Below, in pieces: positions 43,665-52,875 of a stretch of 64,000 nucleotides of DNA (position 1 is the first letter of the stretch; every line of letters starts with the position of its first letter). Location of the stretch: assembly GCA_021780815.1 (NCBI GenBank), contig JAJXYC010000013.1, positions 62,001 to 126,000 on the forward strand, in the 5' to 3' direction. The DNA comes from Bacteroidota bacterium (lineage in GTDB: Bacteria; Bacteroidota; Ignavibacteria; Kapaibacteriales; UBA2268). The notes beneath the pieces were generated by a model, which worked only from the letters and a program-made list of their open reading frames with translations, was not told where the DNA came from and made no database searches. Made by a program: the position numbers and the translations under genes.

Positions 43665-44093
43665 ATGTATCTTACAACCTTTGGAATTGTTTTAGTGTTC
43701 TTTATAGTTGGAGCGTTGTTTGTAGCAGTAGGATTATTTACAGCTGCGTTAGTACGCCCCAAAAATCCAACACCAGAAAAATTAAGGACTTATGAAAGTG
43801 GAGAAATCCCGATGGGCAGTCCTTGGATTCAGTTCAATAACAGGTTCTACATTATAGGTCTTGCTTACATTATTTTTGATGTAGAATTGGTTTTATTATT
43901 TCCATGGTCAGTTGTATATAAAACATTAGGCTGGTATTCATTTATAGCAATGGTAATATTCTTAATGATTTTAATAATAGGTTTAGTATACGATTGGGCA
44001 AAAGGATATTTAGAATGGGATAAACCAAATCCAGTTATACCGCAATTGAACGAACTCATCATACACCGAAAGAAAGTAAATAAGGAGAATTAA
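43665..44093 (+). CDS. nuoA: NADH-quinone oxidoreductase subunit A
   Basis: 142 residues, three membrane spans (about 1-28, 68-90, 95-117). YESGEIPMGSPWIQFNNRFYIIGLAYIIFDVELVLLFPW is the hallmark of NuoA, with the acidic FDVE in span 2. First gene of the complex I operon; nuoB starts at the base after its stop. Complex I couples quinone reduction to proton pumping. The promoter is in the gap before 43665, but no full consensus is visible. Confidence 0.96.
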   Translation: MYLTTFGIVLVFFIVGALFVAVGLFTAALVRPKNPTPEKLRTYESGEIPMGSPWIQFNNRFYIIGLAYIIFDVELVLLFPWSVVYKTLGWYSFIAMVIFLMILIIGLVYDWAKGYLEWDKPNPVIPQLNELIIHRKKVNKEN

Positions 44094-44696
44094 ATGGGAC
44101 TATTAGATAGATTAGATAATCCTTACGATGTGGGACCTGGAATTTTATTAGGTACAGTTGAAGATTTATTAAATTGGGGAAGAGCAAAAAGTGACTGGTA
44201 TATGTCATTTGGACTTGCTTGCTGTGCAATTGAGTTCATGGCAGTAAATGCCGCTCATTTTGACTTTATGCGATTTGGAACTATACCTCGACCAAGCCCT
44301 CGTCAATCCGATTTTATGATTATTTCAGGAACAGTTACTTTAAAAATGGCTGAGAGAATAAAAAGACTATATGAACAAATGCCTGACCCTAAATATGTAA
44401 TTTCTATGGGTTCTTGCTCTAATTCAGGTGGTCCTTATTGGCAAAATGGCTACCATGTGTTAAAAGGTGTTGATAGAATAATACCTGTTGACGTTTATGT
44501 GCCTGGTTGTCCTCCAAGACCAGAAGCCTTTTTAGAAGGTATGGTGAAATTACAGTCAAAAATTAGCCATCAAGCAATGTTTCGTAAAAGACAAGATATG
44601 TCGCAAGAAGACCTTGATGCTATACATAATAGACAAGTTGAAATTGAAAGACAATTTCAAGAATTTCAAAAAGTTCAACAAGAATTAAAGCATTAA
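44094..44696 (+). CDS. nuoB: NADH-quinone oxidoreductase subunit B
   Basis: 200 residues. [35 protein letters not shown] and [17 protein letters not shown] supply the four Cys of cluster N2, the last iron-sulfur centre before quinone. The C-terminal 35 residues are a charged helix beyond the core. It begins right after the nuoA stop (TAAATG), so translation is coupled. Sits in the connecting arm of complex I. Confidence 0.97.
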   Translation: MGLLDRLDNPYDVGPGILLGTVEDLLNWGRAKSDWYMSFGLACCAIEFMAVNAAHFDFMRFGTIPRPSPRQSDFMIISGTVTLKMAERIKRLYEQMPDPKYVISMGSCSNSGGPYWQNGYHVLKGVDRIIPVDVYVPGCPPRPEAFLEGMVKLQSKISHQAMFRKRQDMSQEDLDAIHNRQVEIERQFQEFQKVQQELKH

Positions 44697-44718
44697 AATT
44701 GGTTTGAATGAGGCTCAA

Positions 44719-45198
44719 ATGACAACAAAAGAAATATTTGAAAAATTGAAAAATGAATTTAACGACGACGTTATTTCTATCTTTGATGATGGGATGGTTT
44801 CTGAACCTTTTATTACAGTTTCATCTAAGAATTTAATTGATATAATGTTGTTCTTGCGTGATGAAAAAGGCTTAATGTTTGATTACTTAAGTTGTTTGTC
44901 AGGCGTTGACTATAAAGAAAATTTCACAGTTATTTATAATTTGTTTTCAATAGAAATTCATCATCGTTTAACGGTTAAAGTTGAATTACCAAAAGATAAC
45001 CCGGTGATTCCATCAGTTGAATTGATTTGGCGCTCAGCTGATTGGCATGAACGTGAAACTTATGATATGTATGGAATTATTTTTGAAGGACATCATAATT
45101 TAATTAGAATTTTGAATCCTTATGATTGGGAAGGTTATCCATTAAGAAAAGATTATAAAGCACCAGAAGAATATCATGGAATAAAAGTTCCTTATTAA
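44719..45198 (+). CDS. nuoC: NADH-quinone oxidoreductase subunit C
   Basis: 159 residues. LLFLRDEKGLMFDYLSCLSGVD-like segment, then PSVELIWRSADWHERETYDMYGIIFEGHHNLIRIL and DWEGYPLRKDY define NuoC (30 kDa subunit). It has no cofactor and supports the hydrophilic arm with NuoD. I prefer ATG 44719, which has GAGG six bases upstream; the TTG at 44704 is in frame. It is a separate gene, not fused to nuoD as in E. coli. Confidence 0.95.
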   Translation: MTTKEIFEKLKNEFNDDVISIFDDGMVSEPFITVSSKNLIDIMLFLRDEKGLMFDYLSCLSGVDYKENFTVIYNLFSIEIHHRLTVKVELPKDNPVIPSVELIWRSADWHERETYDMYGIIFEGHHNLIRILNPYDWEGYPLRKDYKAPEEYHGIKVPY

Positions 45199-45271
45199 TT
45201 AATGTATTTTAATTATATATTTAAAATAATTCTTAATAATTTAATAATAATATTACAGGATAGGAATTAAA

Positions 45272-46423
45272 GTGGCTGAACGAAAAGAAATAGAAATTGA
45301 TTTTGGGCGAGTAGAAACCGAAAGGATGAGGTTAAATGTTGGACCTCAACATCCTTCAACACACGGCGTTTTACGTCTTGAAGTTGAACTTGAAGGTGAA
45401 ATAGTTACCGATGTTATTCCTCATATTGGTTATCTCCATCGTTGTTTTGAAAAGATTAGTGAGAATTCAACATTTGTTCAAGTTGTGCCGTATATTGATA
45501 GAATGGATTATATAACTTCAATGAATAATGAATTACCTTATGTTCTTGGAATTGAAAAATTAATGGGAATTAAGGTTTCAGATAGAATTGAATCTATTAG
45601 AGTTATCATATCAGAACTTAATAGGATTGCTTCACATCAAATAGCTGTTGCTACTTTTGGTATGGATGCAGGTGCTTTTACTCCATTTCTCTTTTTATTC
45701 CGTGATAGAGAAATGATATTAAATGTTTTTGAAAAGCTTTCTGGCGGTAGATTGCTTTATAATTATATCCGAGTTGGTGGTTTATTGCAAGATGCTTACC
45801 CATCTTTTAAAAATGATGTCCTGGATATTATTCGGAAAGTAAGAGAAACTAATGTTGAAATAATGAACCTGTTAATTGATAACAAAATCTTTATTGAAAG
45901 AACTATTAATGTAGGTACTTTACCTGCTGATGTTGCAATTAATTTTGGTTGTAGCGGACCTATGTTACGTGGTTCAGGTGTTAAATATGATTTAAGAAAA
46001 GTAGAACCTTATTCAATTTACGATAAATTTGATTTTGAAGTAAGTGTTGGAGATGGTAAAATAGGGACAGTCGGTGATAGTTACAATAGAAATATTGTAA
46101 GAATGTATGAGATGGAAGAAAGCTGTAAAATTATAGAACAAGCTTTAAAGTTTATGCCTGATGCAAGTGAAGATGTTCATGCAACGTTCCCAAAGAAAAT
46201 TGCACCAAAGGGTGAAATTTATACAAAAGCAGAAAATCCGAAAGGTGAATTAGGTTTTTACATTATTGCTGATGGGAAAAATAAACCATACCGAGTAAAA
46301 GGACGTTCTCCAAGTTTTGTTAATTTAAGCGTTTTGCCTTATATTTCAAAAGGTTATATGATTGCCGATTTAATAATTATACTTGGTAGTGTTGATATTG
46401 TTCTCGGAGAAATTGATAGATAA
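45272..46423 (+). CDS. nuoD: NADH-quinone oxidoreductase subunit D
   Basis: 383 residues (49 kDa subunit). MRLNVGPQHPSTHGVLRLEVELEGE carries the conserved His/Tyr-region loop by the quinone site, followed by HIGYLHRCFEKISE, ASHQIAVATFGMDAGAFTPF and the closing LIIILGSVDIVLGEIDR. The start is GTG 45272 with AGGA upstream; the next ATG would lose the acidic lead but not the core. A 73-base gap separates it from nuoC, the largest before nuoD within the operon. Confidence 0.96.
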   Translation: MAERKEIEIDFGRVETERMRLNVGPQHPSTHGVLRLEVELEGEIVTDVIPHIGYLHRCFEKISENSTFVQVVPYIDRMDYITSMNNELPYVLGIEKLMGIKVSDRIESIRVIISELNRIASHQIAVATFGMDAGAFTPFLFLFRDREMILNVFEKLSGGRLLYNYIRVGGLLQDAYPSFKNDVLDIIRKVRETNVEIMNLLIDNKIFIERTINVGTLPADVAINFGCSGPMLRGSGVKYDLRKVEPYSIYDKFDFEVSVGDGKIGTVGDSYNRNIVRMYEMEESCKIIEQALKFMPDASEDVHATFPKKIAPKGEIYTKAENPKGELGFYIIADGKNKPYRVKGRSPSFVNLSVLPYISKGYMIADLIIILGSVDIVLGEIDR

Positions 46424-46455
46424 TTTTAAACGATTAAGAAAAAACAAAAAGCATT

Positions 46456-47508
46456 ATGGAAAGTAATTTTATACTTGAATTATTTGGAAATAACATCTGG
46501 TCTTACTTAATAATTGCAGTTATACCATTAGGTTTTGTAACACTTTACGCTTTAGTTGCAATATTAGGTGAATTAAAGATCGCTTCTTGGGTTCAAGATA
46601 GACTTGGACCTATGAGAACTGGTTGGAAAGGAGTTCTTCAACCACTTGCAGAAGTTATAAAATTACTCCAAAAAGAAGATATAACGCCAACAAATGTTAA
46701 TAGACCATTGTTTAATACTGCTCCATTTGTAGTTTTTATTGGTTCTTTTGCGGCATTTGCTGTAATTCCGTTTAGTTCCAAATTTATTCCCGCTGATTTA
46801 AATGTTGGTCTATTTTATATTTTTGCAGTTAGTTCTTTTGGAGTGATAGGTATTTTGATGGGCGGTTGGTCTTCAAACAACAAATATTCAATGCTTGGAG
46901 CAATACGTTCTGCATCTCAAATGATAAGCTACGAAATTCCTATGGCACTTTCAATTATTGCGATTGCTACTTTGTCATCATCCTTGAATATGAATAAAAT
47001 AATTGAAATGCAATCCGGTGGTTTTTGGGATTGGAATATTTTAGGTGGAAATGGACCAATTTTAAAAATTGTCTTTATTCCATTTTTGCTTGTATTATTT
47101 ATAGTTTATTTTATAGGTTCATTAGCGGAAACTAACCGTACACCTTTTGATATTCCAGAAGGTGAATCTGAAATTGTTGGTGGTTACCATACAGAATATA
47201 GTGGAATGAAATTCGCTATGTTCTTTTTTGCAGAATATGCTAATATGTTTGTCGTATCCTCTTTGGTAACGGTAATGTTCTTTGGTGGCTGGCAATCGCC
47301 ATTCGGTAGTTTTTTGAATGACCCAATTTCGCAAGTGTTTTGGTTTGTCATAAAAGCAATGTTCTTCGTTTTTGTTCAGATTTGGCTAAGATGGACTTTA
47401 CCAAGAGTAAGGGTAGATCAACTAATGTATATTACATGGAAAGTAATGTTACCTTTTGCATTTGTTGCATTTTTAGGTGTTGCTTTTTGGTCAATGATAA
47501 AACCATAA
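46456..47508 (+). CDS. nuoH: NADH-quinone oxidoreductase subunit H
   Basis: 350 residues, about eight membrane spans. WVQDRLGPMRTGWKGVLQPLAEVIKLLQKEDI, SASQMISYEIPM, AETNRTPFDIPEGESEIVGGYHTEYSGMKFAMFF and the end RWTLPRVRVDQLMYITWK are NuoH signatures that form the quinone tunnel. In this operon it follows nuoD directly: nuoE, nuoF and nuoG, which in 14-gene operons lie between, are not here. Confidence 0.96.
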   Translation: MESNFILELFGNNIWSYLIIAVIPLGFVTLYALVAILGELKIASWVQDRLGPMRTGWKGVLQPLAEVIKLLQKEDITPTNVNRPLFNTAPFVVFIGSFAAFAVIPFSSKFIPADLNVGLFYIFAVSSFGVIGILMGGWSSNNKYSMLGAIRSASQMISYEIPMALSIIAIATLSSSLNMNKIIEMQSGGFWDWNILGGNGPILKIVFIPFLLVLFIVYFIGSLAETNRTPFDIPEGESEIVGGYHTEYSGMKFAMFFFAEYANMFVVSSLVTVMFFGGWQSPFGSFLNDPISQVFWFVIKAMFFVFVQIWLRWTLPRVRVDQLMYITWKVMLPFAFVAFLGVAFWSMIKP

Positions 47509-47538
47509 TTAAGTTTTAATAAAAAAAGAAGAAAGAAA

Positions 47539-48102
47539 ATGGGAAATTATTTTTCTAATATATTTGCAGGAATCGGAACCGCATTAGTGGGAATGAAAAT
47601 CACTTTGAAGCACCTTTTTGGTCATAAAGTTACTATGCAATATCCTGATAAATACAATCCAATTCGTGATGGGGGATTGCCTGATTTTACACGCAATAGA
47701 TTGTTTGTAGATATGGATCTTTGTATTGGTTGTATGATTTGTCAGAGAAATTGCCCAGTAAATTGTATTGAAATAGAAACAATTAAGGTATCCAAAGATG
47801 ACCCAGAATATTTGAAACCAAATGGTGAAAAGCGTGCTTTATGGGTTAATAAATTTAATATTGATTTTGCAAAATGTATGTTTTGCAATCTTTGCACCGA
47901 AGAATGTCCTACAAATGCGATTTATATGACGAAAGAATTTGAATATTCGACTTATGACCGTAAAAATTTATACTACAAATTTAGTGTGATGACACCTGAA
48001 CAAATTGAATCAAAGAAAAGAATTATTGAAGAAGAAAAAGCTAAAAAAGCAGCAGCCGCAAAAGCTGCGGAAGTAAAATCAACCGAAACTAAAAATGAAT
48101 AA
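47539..48102 (+). CDS. nuoI: NADH-quinone oxidoreductase subunit I
   Basis: 187 residues. Two 4Fe-4S motifs: CIGCMICQRNCPVNC and CMFCNLCTEECPTNA, clusters N6a and N6b, with an amphipathic N-terminal helix on the membrane. The C-terminus has an extended Lys/Ala/Glu-rich tail (EEEKAKKAAAAKAAEVKSTE) not needed for the core, probably disordered. It passes electrons to NuoB; without NuoEFG here, the donor is open. Confidence 0.95.
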   Translation: MGNYFSNIFAGIGTALVGMKITLKHLFGHKVTMQYPDKYNPIRDGGLPDFTRNRLFVDMDLCIGCMICQRNCPVNCIEIETIKVSKDDPEYLKPNGEKRALWVNKFNIDFAKCMFCNLCTEECPTNAIYMTKEFEYSTYDRKNLYYKFSVMTPEQIESKKRIIEEEKAKKAAAAKAAEVKSTETKNE

Positions 48103-48114
48103 AATATAAGAATT

Positions 48115-48624
48115 ATGAATACATTTCAAATAGTATTTTACCTCTTTGCTTTAATCGTGATAATATCTGCGATGGGAGTAGTTTTTTCAAGAAAATTGAT
48201 GTATTCTGCTTTTTCATTGCTATTTACATTTTTTGGGGTAGCAGGAATATATGCTTTGTTGAATGCAGATTTTCTCGCAGTTGTGCAAATTATGATTTAT
48301 GTGGGAGGTATTTTAGTCCTGATAATATTTGGTGTGATGTTAACTACCAAAATTACAGATGTAGATATGATTTCAGGTAAAACGGGGAAATGGGTCTATT
48401 TAGGGGCGTCAATTGTTTCGCTTTCCGTATTAACTCTGTTGCTATATATGTTCAACACAGTTAATTGGAATTTGCCAGGTGCTACTGCTATTTACCATGA
48501 TTCAAGCTTAGATGCACTAGGAACGGTGCTTTTAACAAAGTATGTGCTAACATTTTTAGTTGCCGCAATTCTACTATTAATTGCATTTATTGGTGCGGCA
48601 TTGATTGCAAGAAAAGGAAATTAA
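48115..48624 (+). CDS. nuoJ: NADH-quinone oxidoreductase subunit J
   Basis: 169 residues, five membrane spans. SAMGVVFSRKLMYSAFSLLFTFFGVAGIYALLNADFLAVVQIMIYVGGILVLIIFGVML is the NuoJ signature, containing the pi-bulge span 3 that moves during coupling. It lies 12 bases after nuoI and ends 13 bases before nuoK. Confidence 0.95.
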   Translation: MNTFQIVFYLFALIVIISAMGVVFSRKLMYSAFSLLFTFFGVAGIYALLNADFLAVVQIMIYVGGILVLIIFGVMLTTKITDVDMISGKTGKWVYLGASIVSLSVLTLLLYMFNTVNWNLPGATAIYHDSSLDALGTVLLTKYVLTFLVAAILLLIAFIGAALIARKGN

Positions 48625-48630
48625 AGGAGG
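48625..48630 (+). promoter_or_regulatory. Strong ribosome binding site of nuoK
   Basis: AGGAGG seven bases before ATG 48638 fixes the nuoK start; an in-frame TTG at 48605, inside nuoJ, is not the start. Confidence 0.8.
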
Positions 48631-48637
48631 AAGTTAT

Positions 48638-48946
48638 ATGGAAATTGGATTGACACACTTCTTAATTATAAGCGGGATTTTGTTTTCTCTTGGTCTTTTT
48701 GGTATTGCCACAAGGAAAAATGCAATTATGGTATTAATGTCTATGGAATTAATTTTAAATTCTGCAAATATTAATTTTATCGCATTTTCAAGATTTGGTG
48801 GATTTAATATGGAAGGCCAAATTGCCGCTTTGTTTGTTATTATCCTTGCAGCGGCGGAAGTTGCTGTTGCTTTAGCTATTGTTTTGAATATTTATCAAAA
48901 TTATCACCATGTAAATGTTGATGAAATTAATAAATTGAAAGGGTAA
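48638..48946 (+). CDS. nuoK: NADH-quinone oxidoreductase subunit K
   Basis: 102 residues, the normal NuoK length, three membrane spans. EIGLTHFLIISGILFSLGLFGIATRKNAIMVLMSMELILNSANINFIAF has the conserved Glu in span 2 (MELILN), and the third span starts FVIILAAAEVAVALAIVL with the second Glu, both in the proton path. The start at 48638 follows from the AGGAGG site. Confidence 0.95.
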   Translation: MEIGLTHFLIISGILFSLGLFGIATRKNAIMVLMSMELILNSANINFIAFSRFGGFNMEGQIAALFVIILAAAEVAVALAIVLNIYQNYHHVNVDEINKLKG

Positions 48947-48995
48947 TTTTAATATTTTTATTAATTTATTTTGCAAATAAAGTTAAAAGATAAAT

Positions 48996-51185
48996 ATGAC
49001 ACCTGAGATGCTACTGAATTTGTCAATTGTAATATTGTTGATACCAATATTAGATTTTGCATTCTTAATATTTTTCGGAAAGAAATTAGGAAGAGCAAGT
49101 GGTTTTATTGGTACTTCAGTTCTTGGAATTGACTTAATTCTTGCCCTTATTGTTGCTTTCGTTAGATTAACCCAATATCCAAACGAAACTATGCAACAAT
49201 ATAAATTTGATTGGATTAATCTTGGTAACACTTCTGTTACCTTAGGTATTGGGATAGACAATCTAACAGCAATAATGTTGATTGTTGTAACTTTGATAAG
49301 TTTTCTCGTTCATTTGTTTTCAATGGAATATATGCGTGAAGACTCTCGATTTTCAAGATTTTATGCATATTTAGGACTCTTTACTTTTTCTATGTTGGGA
49401 ATAGTAATAGCTAATAACTTCTTAAATATGTTTATTTTTTGGGAACTTGTTGGGGTTAGTTCATACTTGTTAATTGGATTTTGGTATGAAAAAGATTCAG
49501 CTGCAAATGCAGGGAAAAAAGCTTTTATAGTAAACAGAATTGGAGATTTAGGCTTCTTAATTGGTTTGATGATAATATACTCAACTTATGGGACATTCAT
49601 CTTTGAAGATGTTTTCGGGAAAATACATGCAGGTATATTGCCGTTTAATAGCGGATTTTGGCTGACATTGATGGGCATACTTGTATTTGGAGGTGCAATT
49701 GGAAAATCAGCACAGTTCCCATTGCATGTATGGTTACCTGATGCAATGGAAGGTCCAACACCAGTTAGTGCATTAATCCATGCGGCTACTATGGTTGCCG
49801 CAGGTGTTTATTTAACTGCTCGTGTTTATCCAATGTTTACTGCTGATGCCTTATTATTTATTGCTTATATTGGCGCACTTACTGCCTTTATTGCGGCTAC
49901 GATTGCTATCACACAAGTTGATTTTAAAAGAGTTCTTGCTTATTCAACTGTAAGTCAATTAGGTTATATGGTTATGGGGCTTGGAGTTGGAGCTTTTACA
50001 AGTGGTTTTATGCACTTGGTTACACATGCTTGGTTTAAAGCTTTATTATTCCTTGCTTCTGGTTCTGTAATTCATGCAATGCATCATTCAATGCACAAAG
50101 CTCATAATCACGATATGGACCCACAAGACATTAGAAATATGGGTGGATTACGCAAAACAATGCCAATTACTTATATTACTTTTCTTTTTGCTACAATAGC
50201 TATTTCTGGAATACCTTTTACATCTGGATTTTTAAGTAAAGATGGAATTCTTGCTGGTACTTTAGCATTTGGAGAATTGTCGGGACACTGGTTCATTCCT
50301 ATTGCAGGCTTTGGAGCTGCCGCAATTACGGCTTTTTATATGTTTCGTCTTACCATTATTGCTTTCCATGGAAAACCTAAAACAAGTATAGCAGAACATA
50401 CTCACGAAAATAATGGTTTCATTACAATACCTTTGATAATATTAGCGGTTCTATCTTTATGGTTCTTCTATTCAATGAATCCGCTAAATCCTGATGAAGG
50501 TTGGTTCCACCAAAGAACTCAAGCGCCTCAAAGTGCTGTGCCGGCTTCTTTGATGTGGAATTTTATGAATCCTGAAAAAGAAATAAACGCAAATGAAAAT
50601 ATTAATGTATCTAATAACAGGTTACATACAATTAGTAATGAATTAAATAAAACAGGAATACCTGCATTTTTAGTTACTCATACACTGGTTTCACAACCAA
50701 AAGTTGAAACTGAGTTCAAAGAAACTTTGCACCATGCACACGTTCCTGCTATGATTCTTTCATTAATTGTTGCAATTTCTGGGATAATACTGTCCTTTGT
50801 GTATTACCAATTTAAAGTGTATGACCCAGATTCAATTGTTAATCTTTATCCCTGGCTCTACAAAGGTTCATTTAATAAATGGTTCTTTGATGAAATATAT
50901 CAAGCAACTTTTATTAACGGAACTATTGGATTGGCAAAAGTTGGCGCTTGGTTTGATTTCAATGTTATTGATGGAATCGTTAATTTTGTAGCCGCAATTG
51001 GTAGAGGATTAGGTCATATTACAGGTATCTTTGATTTTCATATTATCGATGGATTAGTTAATTTATCAGCCAAAATTTCAGGCTGGTTAGGTACAGCTTT
51101 AAGAAAGCCACAATCAGGCACTATTCAGGCTTACCTTGTTCTAACTGTATTAGGTTTAGTAGTTTTAATTTTATTATTTATTTAA
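48996..51185 (+). CDS. nuoL: NADH-quinone oxidoreductase subunit L
   Basis: 729 residues, longer than E. coli NuoL (613). About 14-16 spans with FWELVGVSSYLLIGFWYEKDSAANAGKKAFIVNRIGD, SAQFPLHVWLPDAMEGPTPVSALIHAATMVAAGVYL, and the span with FKRVLAYSTVSQLGYM; the conserved acidic and Lys residues of the antiporter fold are present. The extra length is a hydrophilic insert (about 505-575, polar and Asn/Glu-rich) before the C-terminal lateral helix and final span. The lateral helix region contains repeated FDFNVIDGIVNF/FDFHIIDGLVNL. Confidence 0.95.
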   Translation: MTPEMLLNLSIVILLIPILDFAFLIFFGKKLGRASGFIGTSVLGIDLILALIVAFVRLTQYPNETMQQYKFDWINLGNTSVTLGIGIDNLTAIMLIVVTLISFLVHLFSMEYMREDSRFSRFYAYLGLFTFSMLGIVIANNFLNMFIFWELVGVSSYLLIGFWYEKDSAANAGKKAFIVNRIGDLGFLIGLMIIYSTYGTFIFEDVFGKIHAGILPFNSGFWLTLMGILVFGGAIGKSAQFPLHVWLPDAMEGPTPVSALIHAATMVAAGVYLTARVYPMFTADALLFIAYIGALTAFIAATIAITQVDFKRVLAYSTVSQLGYMVMGLGVGAFTSGFMHLVTHAWFKALLFLASGSVIHAMHHSMHKAHNHDMDPQDIRNMGGLRKTMPITYITFLFATIAISGIPFTSGFLSKDGILAGTLAFGELSGHWFIPIAGFGAAAITAFYMFRLTIIAFHGKPKTSIAEHTHENNGFITIPLIILAVLSLWFFYSMNPLNPDEGWFHQRTQAPQSAVPASLMWNFMNPEKEINANENINVSNNRLHTISNELNKTGIPAFLVTHTLVSQPKVETEFKETLHHAHVPAMILSLIVAISGIILSFVYYQFKVYDPDSIVNLYPWLYKGSFNKWFFDEIYQATFINGTIGLAKVGAWFDFNVIDGIVNFVAAIGRGLGHITGIFDFHIIDGLVNLSAKISGWLGTALRKPQSGTIQAYLVLTVLGLVVLILLFI

Positions 51186-51214
51186 ATTAGTTAACAAGAG
51201 TTCGGAGGAGATAG

Positions 51215-52846
51215 ATGTTTACATTTCTTGGATTGGGTCCACTAACTTGGATAACTTTCCTACCTATTTTAGGAATGATAATAATTTTACTCATTCCATC
51301 GGGAGAAGATGATTTAGCAAAAGCAAAATCACAAAATCTTTATCGCTGGATAACTGTTGGAGTTACTTTTATTCAGTTAGTAATTTCAATATTTTTAGTT
51401 TTGAACTTCAACCTTAAATTTGCAGGGGTGAATGACCCAAATTCAATGCAATTTGTTGAACGTGCAAATTGGATCTATTTATCGGGATTACCACTTTTGG
51501 GTAATTTAAAAATTCAATATTTTATAGGAATAGACGGTATATCAGCGCCGATGGTGCTATTAACTACTATTGTCTCTTTCCTTGCTACTTTTGCTTCATG
51601 GAATATTAAGAAATCTGCTAAAGGATATTTCTCAATGTATCTTTTACTTGTTACTGGTATGATGGGCGTATTTGTAGCACTTGACTTTTTCTTGTTTTAC
51701 GTATTTTGGGAATTGATGCTTTTACCGATGTACTTTTTAATAGGTATATGGGGAGGTGCAAATAAAGAATATGCCGCAATAAAGTTCTTCCTTTATACTT
51801 TATTTGGCTCGGTGTTTATGCTGCTTGTTATGATAGCATTATATTTTGCAGTAGGTTCATTCAATATGTTTGATATGATGGATTTTGCAAAATATAGCCA
51901 TAGTTCTATATTATATGGAATGGGTAGTAATTGGAGGTTAATAGCATTTGCTGCGTTATTTGTTGGTTTTGCTATTAAAGTACCAAGTGTGCCATTTCAT
52001 ACTTGGTTACCAGATGCACACGTTGAAGCTCCAACTCCAATTTCTGTAATCCTTGCTGGTGTTTTGTTAAAAATGGGTACTTATGGTATGTTAAGAATTG
52101 CTTGGCCTATGTTCCCTGATGCAGTTATGTATTTCCAAAATTGGATTGCTGTAATTGGTTTAGTTTCTATTGTTTATGGTGCTTTATGTGCATTAGGACA
52201 ATTTAAATTTGGGAAACGAGATTTCAAGAAATTGATTGCTTATTCTTCAGTTTCACATATGGGTTATGTTGTATTAGGTATGGCTTCAATGACCACTGAA
52301 GGAATGGTCGGTGCTATATTCCAGATGTTTAATCACGGAACTATTACAGCAATGCTCTTTATGATTGTTGGAGTTATTTACGATAGAGCACATACACGTG
52401 GATTAGATGATTTTGGTGGACTTGCTAACAAGATGCCAGTTTATACTGGAATTATGACGATAGCATTCTTTGGTGCTATTGGGTTACCTGGATTAAGTGG
52501 TTTTGTTTCTGAAGCAATGGTATTTTTAGGTACATTTAAAACATATCCTATATATGCAATGATTGCAGGTAGTGGTATTATTTTAGGTGCATCATATATG
52601 CTTTGGGCTTTGCAAAAGGTATTCTTTGGTAAATTACCTGAAAGATGGTCTGGTCCTTGGGATCCTACTCATAAAATTTACAAAACTGATGATGTTAATC
52701 TCGTTGAAAAAGTTGCTCTTGTTCCATTAGTGATTATTATTATTTATTTAGGTATTAATCCTAATGCTATGATTGGATTAATGTCTAATTCTGTTAATCA
52801 TTTAATTGAATTTGTTAAATTATCAGGGCAAGTTGCTCATTTATAA
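51215..52846 (+). CDS. nuoM: NADH-quinone oxidoreductase subunit M
   Basis: 543 residues. FYVFWELMLLPMYFLIGIWGGANKEYAAIKFFLYTLFGSVFMLL, KVPSVPFHTWLPDAHVEAPTPISVILAGVLLKMGTYGMLRI and FKKLIAYSSVSHMGYVVLGM are the NuoM/antiporter signatures. An excellent GGAGGAG site precedes ATG 51215. One of three antiporter-like pumping subunits (L, M, N) of the membrane arm. Confidence 0.96.
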   Translation: MFTFLGLGPLTWITFLPILGMIIILLIPSGEDDLAKAKSQNLYRWITVGVTFIQLVISIFLVLNFNLKFAGVNDPNSMQFVERANWIYLSGLPLLGNLKIQYFIGIDGISAPMVLLTTIVSFLATFASWNIKKSAKGYFSMYLLLVTGMMGVFVALDFFLFYVFWELMLLPMYFLIGIWGGANKEYAAIKFFLYTLFGSVFMLLVMIALYFAVGSFNMFDMMDFAKYSHSSILYGMGSNWRLIAFAALFVGFAIKVPSVPFHTWLPDAHVEAPTPISVILAGVLLKMGTYGMLRIAWPMFPDAVMYFQNWIAVIGLVSIVYGALCALGQFKFGKRDFKKLIAYSSVSHMGYVVLGMASMTTEGMVGAIFQMFNHGTITAMLFMIVGVIYDRAHTRGLDDFGGLANKMPVYTGIMTIAFFGAIGLPGLSGFVSEAMVFLGTFKTYPIYAMIAGSGIILGASYMLWALQKVFFGKLPERWSGPWDPTHKIYKTDDVNLVEKVALVPLVIIIIYLGINPNAMIGLMSNSVNHLIEFVKLSGQVAHL

Positions 52847-52875
52847 TATTTTGTATAATCTGAAAACGAATAGCT

